Source: Alphaproteobacteria bacterium (GTDB lineage: Bacteria; Pseudomonadota; Alphaproteobacteria; Rickettsiales; JAFLCR01). From it: a stretch of 16,670 bases of DNA. The notes beneath the pieces are model-generated. The model was not told where the DNA came from and made no database searches. It saw only the letters and a list, made by a program, of their open reading frames with translations. The translations under genes were made by a program, and so were the position numbers. Position 1 is the first letter of the stretch; each line of letters begins with the position of its first letter. The DNA lies in contig JAFLCR010000002.1 of assembly GCA_017302755.1 (NCBI GenBank), forward strand, positions 15,077-31,746. Reading direction: 5' to 3'. Shown here in pieces: positions 6,899-13,937 of this stretch.

Positions 6899-7252
6899 AT
6901 GAAACGCTTTGGCCTGCTATCTTTTCTTGCCGCCGCCACGCTGGCGCTGCCCGTATGGGCGGTCGAGCCGCAAGCGACAAACAGCAACCCGAATCCGGCC
7001 GGCGACCGCGCCGCCATCAAGGCTGACCGTGAAGCCATCCGCGAAGACCGCAAGGAGCTTCACCAGGATATGCGCGAACGCCACCAGCACCGCGTTGAGA
7101 AGCGCAAACAAAAGCGCGAAGCGCGCCAGGAGCACCGTGAACAGCGCCGCGAGGCCCGCGAATCAAGGCGCGAAGCCAAGCGCGCGGCGGCAGGAGGAGC
7201 GGTTCGTTCTGCTGCTCCCACAGCCCCCGCCGCGCCGCCTTCGGTACAGTAA
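6899..7252 (+). CDS. Exported small Arg/Glu-rich helical protein of unknown function
   Basis: This is a 117-residue protein whose family I do not recognise. Residues 1-21 form a clear signal peptide (MKRFGLLSFL, then an Ala/Leu-rich core ending LPVWA) with likely cleavage before VEPQ. Residues about 36-96 are almost entirely charged (Arg, Lys, Glu, His, Gln), with runs such as EHREQRREARESRREAKR, and should form one long, strongly basic helix. The last 20 residues are Ala/Pro-rich. There are no cysteines. GGAG six bases before the ATG at 6899 decides the start over in-frame ATGs upstream. It is monocistronic, divergent from sdhC, and ends in a strong terminator. A periplasmic chaperone-like or polyanion-binding role is conceivable but unsupported. 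Confidence 0.8.
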   Translation: MKRFGLLSFLAAATLALPVWAVEPQATNSNPNPAGDRAAIKADREAIREDRKELHQDMRERHQHRVEKRKQKREARQEHREQRREARESRREAKRAAAGGAVRSAAPTAPAAPPSVQ

Positions 7253-7256
7253 CAGC

Positions 7257-7285
7257 AAAAAGGCCCGGGAAACCGGGCCTTTTTT
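7257..7285. terminator. Bidirectional intrinsic terminator
   Basis: A perfect 8-bp stem AGGCCCGG / CCGGGCCT (7261-7268 and 7273-7280) with a GAAA tetraloop is flanked by a run of A on the left (7257-7261) and a run of T on the right (7280-7285). It therefore works for both the exported protein gene (+, stop at 7252) and the CoA-ester lyase gene (-, stop at 7288). Confidence 0.93.
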
Positions 7286-7287
7286 AT

Positions 7288-8238
7288 TTAGGAATTTTGA
7301 GCTTTCTTAGGCTCTTCGTCTTCGTTATCTGGTTTTTGCAGCTCGTCGCGCTTGGCGACTTCCTCGGCCAGTTTGACGATGCGTTGTGCCTTGTCGAAAT
7401 GCAGTTCCTCGATCAGCTTGCCGCGGATCACGGCGATGCCCTTATGCTGGGCGCGGGCCTGGGTGTATTTCTCGATCACCTCCTTTGACCATTCCACTTC
7501 CTCGGCCGTGGGCGAGAAGACGCGGTTGGCGCTCCCGCTCTGGTTGGGGTGCATCAATGCCTTGCCGTCAAAGCCGAGGCTGGCGGCCTGGAGGCATTCA
7601 TCCTCAAACCCCCTCAAGTCTTCCAGATCCGTGAACACGCCGTCGAACACCTCAAGATTATAGGAACGCCCGACCAGAATGACATGCATCAGGTGCTCCA
7701 CCAGGGCCGGGCGGGGATTATCAAGGCGGATCTGCAAGCCCTTGGCCAGATCGTTTGTGCCTACCATCAGTGCCTGGACGCGGTAGTTGGCGGCGGTGAT
7801 CTCATGGGCGTTCAATATCCCCATCGGCGTTTCCAGCATGCACCAGATGGGAAGCTCGTACGGCGCGTTGAAGCTGCTCATGAACTGAGCCACCTGCTGC
7901 ACTTCCTTGCCGTGCTCCATCTTGGGCTGGAGGATGGCGTCGACGCGGGCGGTGCAGAAAACACGGAGATCGTCCTTGCCCCAATCGCTGTACAGGCTGT
8001 TGATGCGCACCACCTTTTCGCGATACCCGTAATCGTATTTGCGCAGCGCGTCGTAGACCATCTGCCGCGCTTCCAGCTTGGCTTCGGGGGCGATGGCGTC
8101 CGCCAGGTCAAAGATCACCACGTCGGTGGGCAACGTCGAGGCCTTCTCCAGCATGCGGGCGTTATTGCCGGGCACGTAAAGCAGGCTGCGGCGCGGTTTC
8201 AGCGTGCGGATTTTCTCATGCATCATCTGGCTGGACAT
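7288..8238 (-). CDS. HpcH/HpaI aldolase / citrate lyase beta-like CoA-ester lyase
   Basis: This is a 316-residue TIM-barrel protein of the CitE/malyl-CoA lyase family. The N-terminus has RRSLLYVPGNNARMLEKA (16-33). Arg78 (VVRIN) is the expected CoA-ester carboxylate contact. Glu136 (MLETPMG) and Asp163 (GTNDLAKG) are the expected Mg2+ ligands, and GKALMHPNQ (225-233) is the C-terminal family motif. The conserved DLEDAVAP reads DLADAIAP (44-51), so Glu is replaced by Ala. The C-terminal 25 residues are highly charged. AGGAG six bases before the ATG fixes the start. It lies 9 bases downstream of asd in the same direction, so it is probably cotranscribed. Likely reactions are malyl-CoA or citramalyl-CoA cleavage, or malyl-CoA thioesterase activity, but the exact substrate cannot be read. 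A classical citrate lyase beta subunit is unlikely because the alpha and gamma subunits are absent. Confidence 0.88.
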   Translation of the reverse strand: MSSQMMHEKIRTLKPRRSLLYVPGNNARMLEKASTLPTDVVIFDLADAIAPEAKLEARQMVYDALRKYDYGYREKVVRINSLYSDWGKDDLRVFCTARVDAILQPKMEHGKEVQQVAQFMSSFNAPYELPIWCMLETPMGILNAHEITAANYRVQALMVGTNDLAKGLQIRLDNPRPALVEHLMHVILVGRSYNLEVFDGVFTDLEDLRGFEDECLQAASLGFDGKALMHPNQSGSANRVFSPTAEEVEWSKEVIEKYTQARAQHKGIAVIRGKLIEELHFDKAQRIVKLAEEVAKRDELQKPDNEDEEPKKAQNS

Positions 8239-8247
8239 GGTTTTCTC

Positions 8248-9285
8248 CTAAGCCGCGAGTTTGGCGGGTTTCAAGCCGTATTCGGCGGCGAGCGTCTCGG
8301 CGATCTGCACGGCGTTCAGCGCCGCGCCCTTGCGTAAGTTGTCGGAAACCACCCACATGTTCATGGCATTGGGGGCCGAATCGTCAATGCGAATGCGGGA
8401 AATATAGACCGGATCGGAACCGGCGATATCCACCGGCGTGGCGTAGCCGCCATTTTCGCGGCGGTCTTCCACCACGATGCCGTCGGCTTCCTCGAGGATT
8501 TCGTAGATGTCTTCCAGCGAGAAGGGTTTTTCGAACTCGACGTTCACCATTTCCGAATGGCCCACGAACACCGGCACGCGCACGCACGACGCTGACACCT
8601 TGATCTTGGGATCGAGGATCTTCTGCGTTTCCACGACCATCTTCCATTCTTCCTTGGTCATGCCGTTGTCCATGAAGACGTCGATATGGGGGATTACGTT
8701 GAAGGCGATCTGCTTCGAGAACTTCTTGGGATCCTTTTTGTCGAGGACATAGATGCCTTTGGTCTGGTCATACAACTCGTCCATGCCTTCCTTGCCGGCG
8801 CCGGAGACGGACTGGTAGGTTGCCACCACCACGCGCTTGATTTTCAGCTCGTCATGCAGGGGCTTGAGCGCCACGACCATCTGGATGGTCGAGCAGTTGG
8901 GGTTGGCGATGATGTTTGTCTTGCGAAAATTCTTGAGCGCGTGGCCGTTCACCTCCGGCACCACGAGGGGAATTTCGGGGTCCATGCGGAACTGGGAGGT
9001 GTTGTCGATCACGACGCATCCTGCCGCGGCTGCGCGGGGGGCGTGAATCTTGGAAACCGACGCGCCGGGGGAAAACAGGCCGATATCGGTGCCCTTGAAG
9101 TCATAGTCTTCCAGCGCCTGGACGGTGAGCACGCCCTTTTCGCCAAAGCTGATCTGCTTGCCGACGGATTGCTTGGAGGCCAGGGCCACCACTTCGCTCA
9201 CCGGAAATTCACGCTCCGCCAGGATATTCAGTATTTCCCGGCCCACATTGCCGGTGGCGCCCGCCACCGCGACTTTAAAACCCAT
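8248..9285 (-). CDS. asd: Aspartate-semialdehyde dehydrogenase
   Basis: This 345-residue cytoplasmic enzyme reduces aspartyl-4-phosphate to aspartate semialdehyde with NADPH, the branch point to lysine, diaminopimelate, threonine and methionine. The N-terminal Rossmann motif is VAVAGATGNVGRE (5-17). The catalytic Cys131 lies in NPNCSTIQ, and the catalytic-domain motif SCVRVPVFVGHSE (233-245) carries Arg236 and the general base His243. The length is normal for the bacterial type. AAGGAA lies about ten bases before the ATG. The CoA-ester lyase gene begins 9 bases after its TAG stop. Confidence 0.98.
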   Translation of the reverse strand: MGFKVAVAGATGNVGREILNILAEREFPVSEVVALASKQSVGKQISFGEKGVLTVQALEDYDFKGTDIGLFSPGASVSKIHAPRAAAAGCVVIDNTSQFRMDPEIPLVVPEVNGHALKNFRKTNIIANPNCSTIQMVVALKPLHDELKIKRVVVATYQSVSGAGKEGMDELYDQTKGIYVLDKKDPKKFSKQIAFNVIPHIDVFMDNGMTKEEWKMVVETQKILDPKIKVSASCVRVPVFVGHSEMVNVEFEKPFSLEDIYEILEEADGIVVEDRRENGGYATPVDIAGSDPVYISRIRIDDSAPNAMNMWVVSDNLRKGAALNAVQIAETLAAEYGLKPAKLAA

Positions 9286-9335
9286 GACTCGTTCCTTTTT
9301 TCCTTACATTCCACGCCTTTGGCACGGAGGCGCCT

Positions 9336-9365
9336 AATGTACAAATTTCCCGCTTGATAGAACAA
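9336..9365 (-). promoter_or_regulatory. Candidate promoter of asd
   Basis: On the minus strand, TTGTTC (9365-9360) and TACATT (9341-9336) are separated by 18 bases and sit about 50 bases before the asd start. The match is moderate. A second TTGACT at 9370-9365 overlaps the -35 but has no well-spaced partner. Confidence 0.33.
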
Positions 9366-9425
9366 GTCAAAAAATATAGGTTTCGCGCGATTTCGACCTC
9401 TTTAGCGGCATAGACCGCATGCAGT

Positions 9426-9501
<76 letters not shown>

Positions 9502-9506
9502 GATCG

Positions 9507-9526
9507 AAAAAACCCAGCCGTTTTTT
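9507..9526 (+). terminator. Weak terminator-like hairpin after tRNA-Ala
   Basis: AAAAAAC (9507-9513) and GTTTTTT (9520-9526) form a 7-bp, mostly A-T stem around CCAGCC and end in six T residues, five bases after the tRNA. The stem is weak, so this is only a candidate for the tRNA 3' end. Confidence 0.35.
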
Positions 9527-9544
9527 GCTTAAAATAGCCCGTCC

Positions 9545-9594
9545 TTGACGTGGCGCTGGTTTGGTCTTATATTTAACCATAAGGTTAATTAACC
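9545..9594 (+). promoter_or_regulatory. Promoter with overlapping palindromic operator of the arsR-type operon
   Basis: TTGACG (9545-9550) and TATATT (9568-9573) are spaced by exactly 17 bases, a strong sigma-70 promoter. Three alternating half-sites follow: TTAACC (9573-9578), GGTTAA (9583-9588) and TTAACC (9589-9594). The first two form a palindrome with a 4-base gap, and the last two form the perfect 12-mer GGTTAATTAACC. They overlap the -10 and the expected start point near 9580, which is the classical layout for autorepression by the ArsR-family protein encoded from 9609. Confidence 0.75.
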
Positions 9595-9608
9595 TGACGG
9601 TCAAATAT

Positions 9609-9974
9609 ATGCAGGATACCCTCAGCCAGACCTTTTCCGCGCTCGCCGACCCCACGCGCAGGGCGATGCTTGCCCGGCTTTCGCAGGGCGAGGCCAATGT
9701 TTCCGATCTGGCAAAGCCGTTTCTCAAGGAAATGAGCCTGCCTGCCGTTACCAAGCACCTCAAGGTGCTGGAAAGGGCGGGGCTGGTCACCAAAACCAGG
9801 GAGGCCCAGTGGCGCCCCTGCCGGCTCAACGGTGACGCCCTGAAAGACGCCTCCGACTGGATGGAGCAATACCGCGCGTTCTGGGAGGAAAGCTTTGATC
9901 GCCTGGACGCCTATCTGAAAACCGTCACTGCGAAAAAATCAAAGAAAGGGAAGGGTTATGGCCCCAAAAAATAA
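9609..9974 (+). CDS. ArsR-family winged-helix transcriptional repressor
   Basis: This is a 121-residue winged-helix repressor. It opens LSQTFSALADPTRRAMLARL (5-24), the usual first helices. The recognition helix lies in SLPAVTKHLKVLERAGLV (43-60), followed by a beta-wing (TKTREAQWRPCRL). The one cysteine (Cys71) and the lack of CxC or His/Asp metal sites argue against metal sensing and for the subgroup that partners AHSA1 (SRPBCC) proteins. The C-terminus is Lys/Gly-rich. The ATG at 9609 begins the conserved sequence. An upstream in-frame GTG-type extension would cover the operator. The stop overlaps the next gene by 17 bases, so the two are translationally coupled. Confidence 0.92.
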   Translation: MQDTLSQTFSALADPTRRAMLARLSQGEANVSDLAKPFLKEMSLPAVTKHLKVLERAGLVTKTREAQWRPCRLNGDALKDASDWMEQYRAFWEESFDRLDAYLKTVTAKKSKKGKGYGPKK

Positions 9975-10926
9975 ATCGAACGACATTCATATCAGCCGCC
10001 TCTACGACGCCCCGCTCAAAGCCGTGTGGGATGCCTGGACGGATCCCGAACAGGTGGTCCAATGGTGGGGGCCGCGCGGATTCACCCTCACCACGCACAG
10101 CAAGGATCTGCGCTCCGGCGGCAGCTGGGACTACACCATGCACGGCCCCGATGGCACCGATTACCCCAACGTTACCCAATATCTGGAGGTCGAAGAGGGC
10201 AGGAAGCTGGTCTACGATCACGGCGGCAGCCGCGACCGCCCGCCGCTTTTCCGGGTGACGGTGCTCTTCTCCGAGGTCAAGGGAAAGACCAAGATGGAGA
10301 TGACCATGTCGCTCCCCACTCCGGAAGATGCAGAAAACACCCGCAAGTTCATCAAGCAGGCCGGCGGCGACTCGACCTGGGACCGTCTGGCCGAATACCT
10401 GGAAAAAGAGGCCACGGGGAAGGAAGCCTTCGTCATCAACCGCAGCTTCGACGCGCCTATCGATCTCATGTTCGAGATGTGGACGAACCCCAAGCACGTC
10501 GCGCAGTGGACGGCTCCGGCGGGCTTTGGTATGGAATTTCTTCGCGTGGATATCAGGTCCGGCGGTGCTTCCTTCTATTCCATGAGCGGTAACGGCATCA
10601 GCTTTTACGGGCGGGCGCAATACCTCACCATCGAAAAGCCCGGTCTTCTCGTCTATACGCAGCAATTCGTGGATAAGGACGAAAAGATTTCCCGCCACCC
10701 CCTGGCGCCGACCTGGCCGGAGACGATGCTCACCACAGTACGGTTTACGGAAGAAGGGCCGCAGCGCACGCGCGTCACCGTTACCTGGGAGCCGCAGGGC
10801 AACGTCACGCCAGAGGAGCTGGAGGTCTTCATTAAGGCCCGCGGCGGCATGACACAAGGTTGGACGGGATCGTTTGACAAGCTCGAGGCTTATATTGGCC
10901 CGCAGCGGGTAGGTAGTGCGGCTTAG
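9958..10926 (+). CDS. Tandem-domain AHSA1/SRPBCC family protein
   Basis: This 322-residue cytoplasmic protein is made of two AHSA1-like START/SRPBCC ligand-binding domains in one chain. Domain 1 (about 9-149) has ISRLYDAPLKAVWDAWTDPE and QWWGPRGF. Domain 2 (about 156-313) has INRSFDAPIDLMFEMWTNPK and QWTAPAGF. Each ends in the typical C-terminal helix (WDRLAEYLEK and WTGSFDKLEAYI). Such proteins usually occur as single-domain partners of ArsR-type repressors, and the fold binds hydrophobic ligands. The actual ligand is unknown here. AAGGG precedes the ATG, which lies inside the 3' end of the repressor gene. The stop is interleaved with that of the convergent cupin gene (they share 10924-10925). 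Confidence 0.92.
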   Translation: MAPKNKSNDIHISRLYDAPLKAVWDAWTDPEQVVQWWGPRGFTLTTHSKDLRSGGSWDYTMHGPDGTDYPNVTQYLEVEEGRKLVYDHGGSRDRPPLFRVTVLFSEVKGKTKMEMTMSLPTPEDAENTRKFIKQAGGDSTWDRLAEYLEKEATGKEAFVINRSFDAPIDLMFEMWTNPKHVAQWTAPAGFGMEFLRVDIRSGGASFYSMSGNGISFYGRAQYLTIEKPGLLVYTQQFVDKDEKISRHPLAPTWPETMLTTVRFTEEGPQRTRVTVTWEPQGNVTPEELEVFIKARGGMTQGWTGSFDKLEAYIGPQRVGSAA

Positions 10927-11351
10927 GGGCGTTTTTCTTTGAACACCATGTTCGTCTTCGCAGATTTCGGCATCTGGTCGATCACCAGAATTTCCACCGG
11001 CTCCGTGCCTTTATTGACACCGGAATGCCAGCCGTTGACCGTCTCCGCCACGAAATCTCCGGGTTTGGCGTGGATGACACGGTGTTCATCTTCCAGCGTC
11101 ACTTCCAACTCGCCTTTCAGCATATAGGCGTAGCGCTGGTAGAGATGCTTGTGCGCCGGCATGCTTTCCCCCGGGAGGATGCGCACCAGCGTTGCCACTA
11201 CTTTTGGCTCGTGCGGCACTTTGATAGGGGAGCCGTTCAGATTTGTCTCAAGCTCGGCGATGACGCGGCGGCCCGAAGCCTTGGTTTCAGGCGTGCCTAC
11301 GCATGCTGCAAGGCCCAGGAGAAGAAAAAGCGGGGTCAGTTGTCTGAACAT
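10923..11351 (-). CDS. Cupin-domain lipoprotein
   Basis: This is a 142-residue protein with a lipoprotein signal: a hydrophobic N-terminus and lipobox LAAC with Cys17. It is therefore predicted to be anchored to the envelope, outside the cytoplasm. Residues about 45-125 are a single cupin barrel. Motif 1 is GESMPAHKHLYQRYAYMLKG with His67 and His69. The usual motif-1 Glu is replaced by Tyr74. Motif 2 is PGDFVAETVNGWHSGVN with His109. Three histidines could still bind a metal ion, but no enzyme activity can be named. It lies convergent to the SRPBCC gene and divergent from msrB, with 82 bases between the starts. Confidence 0.85.
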   Translation of the reverse strand: MFRQLTPLFLLLGLAACVGTPETKASGRRVIAELETNLNGSPIKVPHEPKVVATLVRILPGESMPAHKHLYQRYAYMLKGELEVTLEDEHRVIHAKPGDFVAETVNGWHSGVNKGTEPVEILVIDQMPKSAKTNMVFKEKRP

Positions 11352-11433
11352 GGAAAGACCTTTATGATTTTCTGGAAATTAACAAGAACGCGCCGTGGCT
11401 ACAAGCCGCGTGCATCATGATTGAGGTGATCGC

Positions 11434-11907
11434 ATGCTATACCTGCTTGCCATACTGCTTTGCCTGGCCTGGCCTGCGATAGCCGAACCTGTCCAGCTCA
11501 CCCCGCTTCAGAAATACGTTACCCAGCAGGGGGGCACGGAAAAAGCCTTCCAGAACGCATACTGGAACCATCGTGAGGAAGGCATTTACGTGGATCTCGT
11601 TTCCGGCGAACCGTTATTTTCCTCGACCGATAAATACGATTCCGGCACGGGCTGGCCAAGCTTTACCCAGCCCATTGAAAATCATTTTATTTCCACCTCG
11701 GAAGACCGTTCCCAAGGCATGGAACGCCAGGAGGTGAAATCCAAGGCGTCCGGCTCTCATCTCGGTCATGTGTTTGACGACGGGCCGAAGGAAAAGGGTG
11801 GAAAACGCTATTGCATCAATTCCGCGGCTCTGCGATTCATTCCCAAGGCCGAGCTTGAGAAACAGGGCTACGGCAAATACCTCATTCTGTTTGAGAAGAA
11901 ACCCTGA
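11434..11907 (+). CDS. msrB: Exported peptide-methionine (R)-S-oxide reductase MsrB
   Basis: This 157-residue protein reduces methionine-R-sulfoxide in proteins. Residues 1-17 form a signal peptide (MLYLLAILLCLAWPAIA) with likely cleavage before EPVQ, so it should act in the periplasm. The MsrB domain follows: WNHREEGIYVDLVSGEPLF, STDKYDSGTGWPSF (64-77), GSHLGHVFDDGP (107-118) and the catalytic Cys127 in RYCINSAALRF. The position of the resolving cysteine in many MsrBs (SGCGWPSF) is Thr72 here, and the CxxC zinc pairs are absent. It therefore must rely on another thiol donor, for which the adjacent thioredoxin-like protein is the obvious candidate. GAGGTG precedes the ATG. The stop TGA shares its A with the next ATG. 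Confidence 0.95.
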   Translation: MLYLLAILLCLAWPAIAEPVQLTPLQKYVTQQGGTEKAFQNAYWNHREEGIYVDLVSGEPLFSSTDKYDSGTGWPSFTQPIENHFISTSEDRSQGMERQEVKSKASGSHLGHVFDDGPKEKGGKRYCINSAALRFIPKAELEKQGYGKYLILFEKKP

Positions 11908-12311
11908 TGCGTTCTATTTTTGCCGCTTTCACTATGCTGCTGGCGCTTTGTGTGCCGATTTCCGCCTCCGCATCCTACATGCGGGAGGCGAAGCTGATCG
12001 CCGTTTATTTCTACGCCGATTGGTGCGGCTACTGCAAAATCATGTCCCGCCGCCTCAGCGAAACAAAAAAGCTGGGCCGATTTGACGGGGATGTTCTTTT
12101 TGTCACCATGGACTTCACGAACCCGGCGCGTATCGATCGCTCCACCCGCCTGGCTGAAAGCATCGGCATCGACGGTTATGTGCGCCATCAAGGCAGTGCC
12201 GTGGGGTATGTGGCGTTGCTCGACGCGGCAAGCAAATCCGAAATCATCCGCCTGGACAGCGGAGATTCGACCCAGGCCATGCTCCAAACCATTCGCGAGG
12301 AGCTGGAATAA
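11907..12311 (+). CDS. Exported thioredoxin-like protein with CGYC motif
   Basis: This 134-residue protein has a signal peptide (residues 1 to about 22, core FAAFTMLLALCVPISASA). It has a thioredoxin-fold start: LIAVYFYADWCGYCKIM (30-46), with active-site Cys40 and Cys43 in CGYC. The beta-strand VLFVTMDF (63-70) follows. The cis-proline loop expected near residues 96-104 reads QGSAVGYVALL, without proline. The start overlaps the msrB stop by one base (TGATG), giving tight translational coupling. The likely role is to keep MsrB, or a shared substrate, reduced in the periplasm. Its own electron source (a DsbD/CcdA type protein) is not in the window. Confidence 0.88.
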   Translation: MRSIFAAFTMLLALCVPISASASYMREAKLIAVYFYADWCGYCKIMSRRLSETKKLGRFDGDVLFVTMDFTNPARIDRSTRLAESIGIDGYVRHQGSAVGYVALLDAASKSEIIRLDSGDSTQAMLQTIREELE

Positions 12312-12313
12312 GC

Positions 12314-12514
12314 TCAGCCGATATGCCGCAGCACGGAGGCGATGGTAGCACTCACATTGCTGGGCAGCGGTTTTTTGGATTTTTTGGTATCTGCTTTATC
12401 CTGACCGTAGGTGCATTCCGAAAGCATGTCCGATCCTTCTTCTCCGTAAAGAATATCCCCCGTGGGTTTGCCGCGAAAAATATGATTGTTGAAGTAGGGA
12501 TTGGAAAAAGTCAT
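12314..12514 (-). CDS. Candidate small protein with two RTX-like nonapeptides
   Basis: This 66-residue reading frame fills most of the 337-base stretch between the thioredoxin-like and methyltransferase genes. I do not recognise a family. It starts MTFSNPYFNN. Residues 14-31 can be read as two in-register units RGKPTGDIL and YGEEGSDML that fit the xGxxGxDxL pattern. The C-terminal half is Lys/Ser-rich. A weak GGAT lies upstream of the ATG. It has no signal peptide or membrane segment. The opposite-strand frame at 12323-12583 looks less protein-like. The rest of the gap (12515-12648) is AT-rich and shows only the ribosome site of the next gene. Confidence 0.45.
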   Translation of the reverse strand: MTFSNPYFNNHIFRGKPTGDILYGEEGSDMLSECTYGQDKADTKKSKKPLPSNVSATIASVLRHIG

Positions 12515-12648
12515 AGCGTCGCATCCATTTTTATCAATGATCCTGTATCCATCCGTAACCTCTGTTTCTTAGAAAACTCTTAACTCCACTGTTTTCTTTG
12601 CTGCCATCGTCGATTACACACAGAGTAACCGCTATTTAGGATGATCGC

Positions 12649-13935
12649 ATGCCCGCGCCTGCGCGAACGGCTCAAACGCTTGATCTTACAGTCACCTCTC
12701 TCGGAGGGCTGGGCGACGGATTATCGACCCATGAAGGCGTGAACGCCTATGTGCCATTTGGTTTGCCCGGTGAAAAACTGCGCTGCCATATTACGCGCCG
12801 CAACCGCCACGGCATCTGGGCGGATATTGATGCGGTGCTGGAGCCATCCGCCGACCGTGTTGCCGCCCCATGCCGCCATTTCGGCTCGCCGGGAGATGCC
12901 TGCGGCGGGTGCTCTCTGCAACATATGAGCCCGCCGGCTTATGCGGCGTTCAAGCAGCAACTTGTGGAAAAAAGCGCGGCGCGTTTTCCGGGCGTGCATA
13001 TCCTGCCCCTGGAACAGACGGGGCCGCACGGGCGGCGGCGGGCATCGTTCAAGGTGCGCGCCGGGAAGCTGGGGGTGGAGATCGGCTTTTATGCTGGTGA
13101 CTCGCATCACCTCGTGGCGCTGAAGGAGTGCCCGGTGCTGGAGCCGGCGATCGAGAATGCCCTGCCAATGTTTGCGCAAGCGCTTTCGCGGCTCTCCGTA
13201 ACGCCGCAGGAGCTTTCCGTCGCACTGCTGGATAGCGGGTTGGATGTGATGATTCGCGCCGACGTGTCGCCCTCGCTCGCGGATAATGCGGAGCTTTCCC
13301 AGATGGCGGAAAAGCTCGATCTGGCCCGCCTTTCCTGGGACGACGGTTACGGAGCGTCGCCACTGCTAAGCCGGCGCCCCGCCAGGGTGCGTTTCGGTGA
13401 GGTGGATGTCGAAGCTCCGCCAGGCAGCTTCCTGCAGGCCAGCGGCAGGGGGCAGAAAGCAATCACAGCCCATGTGCGCGCCTTTGCGAATGAAGCGAAA
13501 TATGTGACCGATCTCTTCAGCGGGTGTGGCACCTACAGCTTTCCCTTGTCCAGCATCGCCAACGTCACGGCCTATGAAGGCGACGGCGCGATGGTGGAGG
13601 CCGCAACCAGGGCCGCCAACGCGCACGGCCTTTCAGGGAAAGTGGAATTCTACAAACGCAATCTTGCGCACAGCCCAGTGCTGAGGCATGAGCTTAAGCG
13701 CTGCGATACGGTGATTATTAACCCGCCGCGTGGCGGCGCGTCTGAGCAGATGATGGCGCTTTCCGCCTCGATGGTGAAGCGCATCGTCATGGTTTCCTGT
13801 AATCCGGCCAGTTTCGTGCGCGATGCAAAACTCTTAACGGAAGGCGGGTACGCACTTCGCGTGCTCGTGGGGATTGATCAGTTCCACTGGTCGTCGCACC
13901 TGGAACTGGTGGCGCTGTTCATGAAAGAAAGCTGA
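12649..13935 (+). CDS. TrmA/RlmD-family class I RNA m5U methyltransferase
   Basis: This 428-residue enzyme methylates C5 of a uridine, most likely in 23S rRNA (RlmD/RumA type). A TRAM-like RNA-binding domain covers about residues 8-65. Cysteines 75, 85, 88 and 161 (CRHFGSPGDACGGC and KECPVL) match the [4Fe-4S] ligands of the RumA group. The SAM-binding motif is DLFSGCGTYS (288-297), NPPRGG lies at 358-363, the catalytic nucleophile Cys384 in VSCNPASFVRD, and the general base Glu419 near the C-terminus (SSHLELVALF). AGGATGA precedes the ATG. The EVE-domain gene starts 2 bases after the stop. Which uridine (U1939 or U747 type) cannot be decided, so I give no symbol. Confidence 0.93.
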   Translation: MPAPARTAQTLDLTVTSLGGLGDGLSTHEGVNAYVPFGLPGEKLRCHITRRNRHGIWADIDAVLEPSADRVAAPCRHFGSPGDACGGCSLQHMSPPAYAAFKQQLVEKSAARFPGVHILPLEQTGPHGRRRASFKVRAGKLGVEIGFYAGDSHHLVALKECPVLEPAIENALPMFAQALSRLSVTPQELSVALLDSGLDVMIRADVSPSLADNAELSQMAEKLDLARLSWDDGYGASPLLSRRPARVRFGEVDVEAPPGSFLQASGRGQKAITAHVRAFANEAKYVTDLFSGCGTYSFPLSSIANVTAYEGDGAMVEAATRAANAHGLSGKVEFYKRNLAHSPVLRHELKRCDTVIINPPRGGASEQMMALSASMVKRIVMVSCNPASFVRDAKLLTEGGYALRVLVGIDQFHWSSHLELVALFMKES

Positions 13936-13937
13936 AC

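Noticed and set aside
7549..8337. Long plus-strand reading frame antisense to the CoA-ester lyase gene (and 8686-9357 antisense to asd)
   Set aside because: The sense-strand proteins carry full catalytic motifs and the antisense translations show none.
9925..10857. 310-codon minus-strand frame antisense to the SRPBCC gene
   Set aside because: The sense strand has two complete AHSA1 domains, a ribosome site and operon context. The antisense frame has no domain signature.
12721..13179. Minus-strand frames over the methyltransferase gene (also 13049-13462)
   Set aside because: They are antisense to a complete RlmD/TrmA-type enzyme and lack motifs.
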